This document shows positions 1 to 7,741 of a DNA stretch of 11,337 nucleotides, piece after piece. The stretch's first letter is position 1; each line of letters starts with the position of its first letter. The notes below the pieces were generated by a model. The model was given only the letters and a program-made list of their open reading frames with translations. It was not told the DNA's origin and made no database searches. Where the stretch lies: positions 1-11,337 of the forward strand of contig JAQIWT010001322.1 in assembly GCA_034696485.1 (NCBI GenBank). The letters are read 5' to 3'. The translations under genes were made by a program, and so were the position numbers. This DNA is from Isohypsibius dastychi. Taxonomy: Eukaryota > Tardigrada > Eutardigrada > Parachela > Isohypsibiidae.

Positions 1-115
1 CGATTCACGCGCTCGATTACTGTTCCACATCAAATGTGAGCTCCTTTAATGCTTGCCCCAAATCTTGGTTTAGTTCTTGTTATTCAAAGTAGGGTTGTGC
101 TTGCAAAGACACAAA

Positions 116-197
116 ATGTTGTGTTTTCATGAGGGAAAATGCCTTGATTTATTCCTTATACTGTCGGTTATTTGTCTCTTTGTGGATTCAGTATCAG
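116..197 (+). CDS. Signal-peptide exon of the repeat protein
   Basis: ATG at 116 opens a 27-codon exon encoding a hydrophobic core and a short polar end, followed by the donor gtatgg at 198. One nucleotide overhangs and is completed by the acceptor at 469 (ctttcag). A second ATG at 129 in another frame gives a poorer leader. That leader would splice in frame through 257-297 and on to an acceptor at 449, so an alternative first protein segment is possible. Confidence 0.6.
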
Positions 198-3100
198 GTA
201 TGGCTGAATTGTTCTGAGCGATCTGTTCATATTGAAATTGTCTTAGGGGCCATCAGGTGCGCGTCAACAAGGAATGCCGGATCAGAATTCAGCAGCGGTA
301 TGAAATTCCATGGTCAGGTTTCGAGGTGTTCCCTTTACACTCTTTTCATTAATAGCCGACGATGAGCTGCGTCAGATTTCGTTAATGTAAGATCGCCTTT
401 TAATTCCCCAATATCATTTCTGAACCTGATGACAAACCATTTTTTTCAGGAGCCCGGATGGGCTTTCAGGTCGGCCTGAGACTGGAGGCTATGCTTCGCG
501 CTATGAGGGAATCTCAATCGGTGACGAGTATTCACGCAAACCCAAACGCCCATCTAGATATAATGACGACGAAGAAGATGAGGATGACGATGGCCGGATC
601 TACCGTAAACGGCCCGTAAACGACGATGAAGAGGCCGATTACCGACCCTCAAAGGGACGCCGTCCGCAAAATTACACCAATTCCCGATATGATCCCGGTG
701 AGAATTCTCTCAACTGAATAACCCACAGATTTTGACGTCATTTCGTATAGAGGAATACGAAGGGCGGCCTTCTCGTTATCAAGATGGACCCTACAGACCC
801 CAGAGGCCGGACAATGAGTACGAATACGACCGATACCGTGAGGACCCCTACGCTCGACCCCCTGGACGAGATCGACCATATCGACGACCACGTCCCGAGA
901 AGGAGAAGCCGGTTGCAACACCCCCTCCTCAGTATGAAGTTGACGCGCGGGACAAGGAAGATGACCGCCGTCAAGGGACTGGGAAGAATCGCTATGATGA
1001 AGATGGAGACCAAGAGAACTGCCCAATTGAGACACGGGAGACCATGTCAAATCACAGTGAACTTCCCCTAACCACCGCAAGTGCAATCATCTCAACACCA
1101 ATGTAAGTTCATTCGGGGGATAAATCGGGCGTATTGACTTTTTGTTGTTTGCAGTGGTGACTTTATCATGTACTGTGCTCAAGCCCCCGCCAAAGCCATC
1201 TTGACATACCCCCTATTCTGCACCGGCGCAGGTGATCGCTCCATCGGCAAAGATGTCCTCTTCACCGCAATTGACCATACATGCTTTGATCTTCGCGTAA
1301 GTACATGTACATTCAGCGTCAAAAGGTCAAGTCCCTTTACAGAATTTTTCGGTAGGTTGTGGATGATCTAGTCAATCTGGAAAAGCCGACACCGATGGTT
1401 GTTGCCTTGAGCAACGGTGATTATTCGACAGTTTACCGTGTAGATTATGACATGAACCAGTTCCGGCTTCAGCCATGCAAGCACGTAATTGAGCACAACT
1501 TCATCACGGACGTCGCTGTAGGTGCATCTTTTAATTGCTGTCATATACGTGACATTTTTCTGTCCTGTTAAAAGGTCATGCCTATACCGGAGTACGGCGC
1601 ACTGCTGGCATTCTCCAATAACGATCCCAGGCCGGCGGTTGAATATCAAGAGACGCTAGCACCGCTATTCTTAGCTCACGCTGGGGATATCAGTCTGTGC
1701 GGCTATGTAGACCTCCAGCACACAACCGACGTGGCGGTGACTCGACGGAAAAATGAGATTATCCTGGCTTATCTGCAACGTGTGGGTAATACCCGGAGGA
1801 CGATTATCTACCTTAATGAATTGGTGATTCGCAACGGCAAGTGCGACGTCAAACCGAGACGAATTCAATCGACTATTGGATCAGCGCCTTATCGCGGCGA
1901 GAGGAACACAATTGGCGCAGCTGAACCTTTCACAATAGATCAAGTCATATGCGGTAAGCTACCACCTCCTTGCAATTATGAGGCAGAAGGAACCAGGATT
2001 ATGCTGGGCTAAGTGATCATTCTCAGACATTACGCGAGCACGAGCAGTTTTAATTCGTATGGACATTATGTTCACAACGATGCACATAGAGATTTAATTC
2101 TGCAGTATTTTCTTAACAAATTCAAATTTTTGAAGAAGCATGTTACCTGGAGTGCGTGGGGGGGGGGGGGGGAGTGTATACTTTGTTGGGTAAATCAGAT
2201 AAGCCAGGCCAGCATTGCGGCGCATATTTAACTGAAAGGCGGTTTCATCATACAACCTTTTTTCGATCAGGAGGAGAGGATATCCAGTTTCTAACTGCAC
2301 CACAGAAACATGACGCCATTCACTTGGCAATCGCCATCGCCAACACCGCAAGACAAGAACATGGCGTGGGATGCCCAGATGAAGAGAAGGTTTGCCCCGA
2401 TGGCGATATGGATAAGTGCTTCTGCGGATGTGTCCATGCCAATCGGCGCTCTGTTGTTCTGGCCTATCGCTCTCGAACCAAGATCTTCGATTTTCTTGCT
2501 GACGATGAGACTGCATTACAGGAATTAACTGGTGGTCCCAATTCGGTAATTTGATCTGTTATTTCGGATCATTCTAGAATCGATGGCATTTCATTCTCAG
2601 GTGACTGAAATTACGCACTTACCAACCGAGAACTGCTGTCTAGTATTTCAAACCATCAGCCCACTTGGAGCAACTGAATTGTACACAATTGAATATGACG
2701 TCACCAAGAAACTCAGAGTTTACCGGTTCTTCAAACATGGACTGCCGTTCTATGCGGAAAGGTCGTCCTTTGGATACTGCCATAATAATGATTTGATCAT
2801 CAGCTACACAATACACAACTATCAATCAGGTAACTTTGACCCACTCAATAAATAAAATATTTTAGAAAAGGTTTCTTTGCAGAGAATTCCATCTACCATC
2901 TGCGATGCAATCGTGCACAAGACAAGAAGAGATACCGTGATCAAGACGATCGCTATTCTCAGATATTCAGCGGGTAATCATCCAATTACTTTTAAATTCC
3001 TTACACGAAGAACTAAAAAACAAATGTATGACCCAAAACACTTGATTTTCTTAATTCAGATTTCGGAATTTGTTTGAAAAAAGCTAGAATTTTTTTATAA

Positions 3101-3534
3101 ATCTTTTTGGATTTTCTGCATGTAATCCAAATTGTATTCTCTGCAGATATCGCTATCCATCATCATATTCTCAAGATCGTCAGCTGAATCGAACAATCAA
3201 CTATCTTCGGCCGGCCAATCAAACCTACCGAGCTAGCCCATACATCGCTGCACCCCCACCTCCATCACGTGTTTACAACGGACCAGTTTTTGAAGATACC
3301 TTTAACAACTCCTTATCCCGTCTTCCACCCTCACCTCAAATGGTCAGATCTCCAGAACGCTATAATCCATCCCAGAACCGCACTTCTCCGTATGTCGCTC
3401 CACAGAATGTACAATATCAGAATCAGCAGGTCAAGCCGCTCTACAATCAGCCTGTATACAATCAACAGCCCCCATCAACCCAATATCAACCACCCCTAGC
3501 TGGATATCCCATTCAATATCAAGGCGGGAAATAA
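116..3534 (+). CDS. Secreted repeat protein with low-complexity ends, family not recognised (11 exons)
   Basis: Exons: 116-197, 470-697, 751-1102, 1155-1296, 1356-1517, 1575-1953, 2271-2545, 2601-2829, 2883-2973 and 3147-3534, plus an uncertain extra exon near 257-297; the ten listed exons sum to 2328 nt, giving 775 aa. Every junction keeps phase and all introns are GT-AG. The start was chosen because residues 1-28 form a good signal peptide (hydrophobic LFLILSVICLFV, then small residues). Residues about 28-220 are rich in Asp/Glu, Arg, Tyr and Pro and are probably disordered. Residues about 221-646 are folded-looking, with about 16 Cys. Hydrophobic strand-like motifs recur there near 283, 332, 384, 465, 510, 554 and 605, and DVAV occurs at 320 and 374; this suggests a seven-bladed beta-propeller (inference). 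The last 129 residues are Tyr/Gln/Pro-rich, as in some matrix proteins. I cannot assign a function. The coding structure is firm; the first exons are less certain. Confidence 0.8.
2158..2172. repeat. 15-base G homopolymer in an intron
   Basis: An uninterrupted run of 15 G lies in the longest intron (1954-2270, 317 bp) of the repeat-protein gene. On the transcript it could form a G-rich structure, but it is equally a place where sequencing and assembly lengths are unreliable. It does not affect the reading frame because it lies inside the intron. Confidence 0.95.
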
Positions 3535-3986
3535 ATGGTCCGTAGTAATCATTGTACATCTCCTTTTATACTTTTTTGTATTTGTCTGGATTTTTCTTTC
3601 TTCATTCGAAATAAAGTTGTCGTAAGTGCACTTATTGACCTTGTCGCTTCTCGTCTGTGAAGTCTGCGAGAGGCAAAAGAAAGTCACTGATATCCGAAGC
3701 TTGGTCACGTTTGCAGCGACCACTCAGTCTACCCCCCTAAACTCTCACAGTTTTGGGACAACAAACAGTTGACGACAACTGGGAAAGTCTGAGAGTGAAC
3801 AACATTTTCAAATTCGTCAAGTGGCGCTCCTTTCGTTGTCATCAGGATGTAGAGATTACGTGAACTTTGATACTGACTTGAACGTCACAGACCAAGGAAA
3901 GATGAAATCGTAAAAAACACATGCCCTGCGCATGGGAGACCGTAGACTGCATGAAAACACAAAACTTCACTCTTAGCCGTTAGAAA
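3535..3986. other. Intergenic region between the repeat protein and the CUB-ZP gene
   Basis: This stretch holds the 3' UTR and poly(A) signal of the upstream gene and presumably the promoter of the CUB-ZP gene. I see no convincing TATA box near 3987, no tRNA and no coding exon. A minus-strand open frame at 3496-3723 has no supporting features. Confidence 0.6.
3610..3615 (+). terminator. Polyadenylation signal AATAAA for the repeat protein
   Basis: AATAAA lies 76 bp after the TAA stop of the first gene, in a T-rich stretch. It is the nearest canonical signal and fits a short 3' UTR. Confidence 0.7.
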
Positions 3987-5767
3987 ATGGTTATTGCTGC
4001 TGTTTATCTTGCGGTTCTTGTGACGATGATATTTTGTAAGTACTACCAGTCGTTTGTTTTTGTGTAACGATAATCAGCTCTTACAGGTGAGAGTGTTCAA
4101 AGCAGAAATGGCTGTTCAATCGAAAAAGAGTCTCCTTGTGGTGGTCTGCTCAAGTTCTCCAAAGACAAAACCGAGTTTCAACTCACCTCCCCTGGCTTTC
4201 CACATCAGTCCTACGCAAAAGGCGCATCTTGTTTGTGGAAATTTGATTCGTTTGATTTCCATCAGATTGAGGTTGAAATCAACGAAATGAATCTACCGGA
4301 GTATGAAGGCTCAACTGAATGTGGAGAAAAAGATACTCTGCGCTTCTTGACACCCCGAGGATTTTTGGTTGGAACAGTCTGCTCTGGCAGTGTTGATGCA
4401 GAACCAATGATTAAGCCAAGATACCATGTCAAATTCGATGCTGGATTGACGTCAGGGAATGCCATCTACGGTTTTAACATAACGCTAAGAGGTTAGTTTC
4501 CCATTTTCACCCTTAGTTTGCCCGAGCCGCAGTCGATTTCGTTAGCGTGGGTCGAGCCATGACGATTTTTATTGAAACTTTCTGTTCAGCACATAACGTG
4601 TGGTTTGTGTTTCAAAACAAGGATCACTTTTCAAAAAGCAATAAGTGAGCTGTTGCTTTTGATCTTCAAATGGAGGATTTTACAACATCATGTTTTGTGA
4701 CAGCTGTACCTTTCCACACACTGACATGTAATCTGGATGGCTACGAGCTCCGTCTGTCACTTGACCGTCTCAATCCACCCAGTGTATACCCCTACGAAAA
4801 CTATCATCTCATGGAGAAGCGATGCAAAGCCAAACAGGATGGAAATGAACTTGTGCTCAAGTCTGGTTATCAAACATGTGGAACATCCTATGACGCACGT
4901 TACATACATACATTCAACAGGTTGCACTAGTGATGTCCACTTTTATTCTTTAGGAACATAATGGCTACTCTAACGCTGCATATATGAATCCCGCCAAAGA
5001 AGGAGGATTGGTCATTCAATATCCAATTCTTTGCCGAATCACGGCAACGGACCAGATCGTTTCCGGGAGATACACCATTCACACCGGCGAGCAACAGCTC
5101 AGATTTGCCGCGTGAGTCAGAATCGAGCACATTTTACAATACAGCTCATTCAGTCATGACATTTTTTAGTGAGGACATGGGAATTCGTAGTGCGGGCTCG
5201 GTGGATATCGGGGGACCGAAAACGATGGAGGGTTCCATCCCAGTCAACCTCAGGTAGAGATCTCACCGTTTCTTCTTCTGTTTTTCTCAAATGGTTCTTG
5301 ATTCCAGGCTCGATATCTATGATAATGACGAGTTTCACCCGGATGGCCAACGGGATCATTTGCAGCCGAATATGGTCTACTTTGAAGTCAGTGCTCAGAA
5401 TGCATCCAGTGTGGTTCTGGCTGTGAAGAAGTGTTGGATAACTGGAAGCGCTGACCCCCGTGACTTGAATGTGATCATCTTCATGGAAAATGGGTAGGAT
5501 CTGGATGATGTCTCAAGATGTCTTTTGACCGGGGTTTTGACCGGTTTCAGGGAAGCGACATCAGGACACCATCTTTTGAAGATGAAGTCCCCGTTGTTTG
5601 CAGAAAGATTTCAGATATCTCATTCTGATACAGAGCTGCCGGGAGGGCCAAGTCGACAGTACATTCACTGTGCCGTCAACGTCTGCCCAAATATAAGTGC
5701 GAAGACGAATGGAGACCAGATGACTCAAAAGCATATGTGTCCAAGTCGCCGTTTTGATGCAAAGTGA
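3987..5767 (+). CDS. Secreted CUB-zona pellucida (ZP) domain protein (7 exons)
   Basis: Exons: 3987-4035, 4087-4491, 4650-4894, 4954-5111, 5170-5253, 5308-5493 and 5551-5767, giving 447 aa. Residues 1-19 are a signal peptide. A CUB domain spans about 34-150: it opens with CGG, then SPGFP, a Cys-x-Trp, and Cys at 34, 65, 95 and 115. A ZP domain spans about 178-421, with Cys 178, 210, CGT at 228, 260, 356 and a closing HC...C at 416/421. ZP modules polymerise extracellularly; CUB modules bind proteins or glycans, so a cuticle or apical-matrix role is likely. There is no C-terminal membrane helix and no clear GPI signal, and the protein ends 26 residues after the last ZP cysteine pair. The expected Cys of the common GC motif before exon 7 is absent. 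Exon 3 may instead begin at 4704 (429 aa), also in frame. The third intron needs a GC donor at 4895. Confidence 0.82.
4895..4953 (+). other. Apparent GC-AG intron inside the ZP domain
   Basis: The ZP frame runs through CGTSYD to 4894 and resumes at GAACAT, 4954, in phase 0 after a good acceptor (attctttag). All GT dinucleotides in the gap break the frame or retain a stop. A GC donor (GAC|gcacgt) joins the two halves exactly. The donor context is weaker than the usual CAG|GCAAGT, so a sequence error remains possible. Confidence 0.55.
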
Positions 5768-6037
5768 TCTGTTATGTTGTTACGGGATGTACTGATGAAC
5801 ATTTTGCACTATGCTGATGGTAGGGTATGCAGTAGACTATTGCGGTTTTATCCTGATCGGTTTGGACTAAGGGGTCAAGTTTTTTCAATCGCCGGAATGA
5901 GGATTTTAGATTGATCATGAAGTTCTACAAAGTCGCTCGAAATTCAGTCATTTGTTCGACTTTTGTCTGCATTGGCTTCATTGAATTCAGCAACATTCCG
6001 TTCAGAGACGGCTTTGGCTTTTCAACTAATACTGCCA

Positions 6038-6043
6038 AATAAA
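6038..6043 (+). terminator. Possible polyadenylation signal of the CUB-ZP gene
   Basis: AATAAA occurs 271 bp after the TGA stop of the CUB-ZP gene and is the first canonical signal downstream. The assignment is by position only. Confidence 0.4.
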
Positions 6044-6315
6044 GATTTGGTATTTCGTAACAGTGAAATGTGATGTATATCACTTCCGGGTAACCTGACT
6101 TGTCGAACATGTTCTTCAAATGAGATGACATGCAAATTGCAATGAGAACAATGCAGGTAATCAGTGATAAATCAAGCCTGATGGCAAAACAGTGACAGGA
6201 CTTCGACATCAAGGTGCAGTGCTTAATTTCGAGGTTACGCAACGATTTCGACGGCTGTTAATAACTCTTCAACACTTAGCCCTTCGGCAAAGAAACCAGC
6301 ATTTTTTGAATTGAA

Positions 6316-6322
6316 TATAAAA
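6316..6322 (+). promoter_or_regulatory. TATA box of the first CBM14 gene
   Basis: TATAAAA lies 86 bp before the ATG. The paralogue at 11128 has the same heptamer 89 bp before its ATG although the flanking bases differ. Conserved placement across the duplication supports function. Confidence 0.65.
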
Positions 6323-6377
6323 TGGTGAGTTACAGTCAGTGAAAGACATCAAGTTCTACACTTATTCATTCCTTCGT

Positions 6378-6608
6378 AATCCAACAAATCATCCGGCAAC
6401 AATGCAGTCCTTCATCCTCCTCTCCCTCATCGCCGTCACAAGCGCAGCTGTAGGATTTAATTTTAGTCGCTTGACCTTTCCGTTTCAACAATTGTTTGAT
6501 TCAACAGGTCTATGGCGGAGAACAAAATCCTAAAGTGTGGAGCGCTCTTCGAATTCTTCGAGGAGGAAAAGATATTACAACTGAGCAACAACAAGATCTC
6601 ATTGCCAA
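6378..6608 (+). repeat. Direct repeat, copy 1 (CBM14 duplication)
   Basis: About 230 bp covering the last 5' UTR bases, exon 1, intron 1 and the start of exon 2 align with 11104-11337. The copies differ by two bases in exon 1, five in the shared part of exon 2, and a 3-bp indel plus scattered changes in the intron. Copy 2 is cut by the window edge, so the true repeat is longer. Confidence 0.9.
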
Positions 6609-6986
6609 CGCCGTCGCCGGACGCGATTATCCAGATAATAAAGTAGTCCCTGATTCATTGGATGCCTTTGATTGCTCAAAGAAGGCTCAAGCTGGATTCT
6701 ATGCTGACTTTAGCAAGGAGAGCAGATGCCAAGTCTTCCATCGTTGTGATGTTAATGGACAATTGACATCTTATGTCTGCCCATCACTCTCTGTAAGTCC
6801 AACAACTTCTGACCTTTTAGAACATCCTTCTAGTTTTGCTTTTTGTAGGTCTTCAATCAAATCACTTTGGTCTGTGATTGGTTCTTCAATGTCGATTGCA
6901 CACGTGATCAAGTATTGAGCTTTGAGAACTACTCCAACAGCCGACTCTACCAGGAAACCGCCAAACTCCTCGATGACCAACAATAA
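6402..6986 (+). CDS. Secreted CBM14 (peritrophin-A type) chitin-binding protein
   Basis: Exons 6402-6449, 6508-6792 and 6849-6986 give 156 aa; both introns are phase 0 and under 60 bp. Exon 1 is entirely the signal peptide (MQSFILLSLIAVTSAA). A Gln/charged segment follows, then one CBM14 domain from about residue 67 to 127. It shows the six-Cys pattern of the family, with FDC, RC, RC, YVC, VCDW and NVDC; the VFNQ and CDWFFNVDC motifs are typical of arthropod-like chitin-binding domains. The second intron splits the domain just before VFNQ. Proteins of this kind bind chitin in cuticle or gut lining; with one domain and no enzyme module the role is probably structural. AATAAA signals overlap or directly follow the stop. 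A close paralogue starts at 11128. Confidence 0.9.
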
Positions 6987-6992
6987 AATAAA
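6982..6992 (+). terminator. Overlapping AATAAA signals at the CBM14 stop codon
   Basis: Two AATAAA hexamers, at 6982-6987 and 6987-6992, overlap and directly follow the TAA stop at 6984-6986. The 3' UTR would be extremely short if they are used. Confidence 0.6.
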
Positions 6993-7741
6993 TGACTTTT
7001 AACACTCATTTGGTTGAGAAATATTAGTGCCAATGGGCAGTGAGTAGATATCAGAGCACCAATTACTGCCTAGAATGAATATGCTCTGAAAAAGAACTTG
7101 GTGGTGATAAAAAAGAAATGGAAAAGAAATCCCGATTGCTCGGCATTGGCGTTCCTAGGGAAAACATTCTCCAGAGACCAGCACCGTTCGCTGTCTCTTG
7201 GAAATTAGTATTAATGAAAACGGAGCAGAACGCAAAGAAATCTGCTTTTCAAAGTGAACGGGATCAGATGGAATGAAGAATCAAATAACGCTCTTGATTG
7301 AGCTGAACAAATAAAATAAAGCCGAAAATCTTCGAATCACCCAGTGGATGAAATGGAAAAACCAATCGGCCGCCTGCCAGTCTTCATTATCAACGCAACG
7401 CGTACAGGAGTTTGCCTCGTTGTGGGCAGTTTGTCTTCTTCACCAAAGCACATTAACATTTCTGCCCGAGTTGTATGCCGGAATCACGGAAAGAGTCGTA
7501 ACCTAATCCCTCCTCAATTAACCACGAACAAAATACATGTCCGTTCACAGCCGCCTCATCCTCTATTCCCAACAATTTCCATCCGGTGAGGGCATCACTG
7601 CAGCTGGCATCTCTTTCTCTCTCAGCAATGAAGCACTTGAGTCAGGTCCCACGTACTGTGGAACACTAAAGTATCATATTGACACTCGCGCCAGGTGCAC
7701 TTATTCTCCATCTCAGTTTTCTTCGCATTGAATAAGTCGAC
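6987..7741. other. Intergenic region between CBM14 and the receptor gene
   Basis: This 755-bp stretch holds the CBM14 3' end and presumably the receptor promoter and 5' UTR. A second pair of AATAAA hexamers lies at 7310-7320. Two plus-strand open frames (7344-7589 and 7537-7731) have no domain, no leader and no convincing splice partners, so I do not call them. I see no RNA gene or repeat. Confidence 0.55.

Larger units (their letters stand above)
5768..6401. other. Intergenic region before the first CBM14 gene
   Basis: It contains the likely 3' UTR of the CUB-ZP gene up to about 6045, then the promoter of the CBM14 gene with a TATA box at 6316. A minus-strand open frame (5925-6242, 105 codons) encodes one hydrophobic stretch, but chance frames of this length are expected in 11 kb, so it is not called as a gene. 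Confidence 0.6.

Noticed and set aside
1-115. Upstream flank searched for a promoter or an earlier exon
   Set aside because: I saw no TATA box, leader or splice-linked frame; it is probably 5' UTR or promoter sequence but nothing specific supports a call.
729-745. CRE-like TGACGTCA motif, with similar TGACGTC motifs near 2696 and 4448
   Set aside because: They fall in an intron end or inside coding exons, and such short motifs are expected by chance; no promoter is nearby.
649-1086. Minus-strand open frame of 145 codons
   Set aside because: It lies opposite exons 2-3 of the repeat-protein gene, whose plus-strand frame and splice phases are consistent; the composition makes it an antisense shadow.
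2094-2516. Minus-strand open frame of 140 codons
   Set aside because: It overlaps the intron with the G run and a well-supported plus-strand exon, and shows no domain or leader.
4590-4644. Possible extra exon of the CUB-ZP gene between ttctgttcag and gtgagc
   Set aside because: Its length (55 nt) shifts the frame into the ZP domain, so it cannot belong to the main transcript. An acceptor at 4649 or 4703 keeps the frame.
5925-6242. Minus-strand open frame of 105 codons with a hydrophobic stretch
   Set aside because: Several chance frames of this length are expected in six frames of 11 kb; no splice partners, poly(A) signal or domain were seen.
7344-7731. Two overlapping plus-strand open frames before the receptor
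   Set aside because: There is no signal peptide, domain or phase-compatible splice to the receptor, and the receptor already has a good start at 7742.
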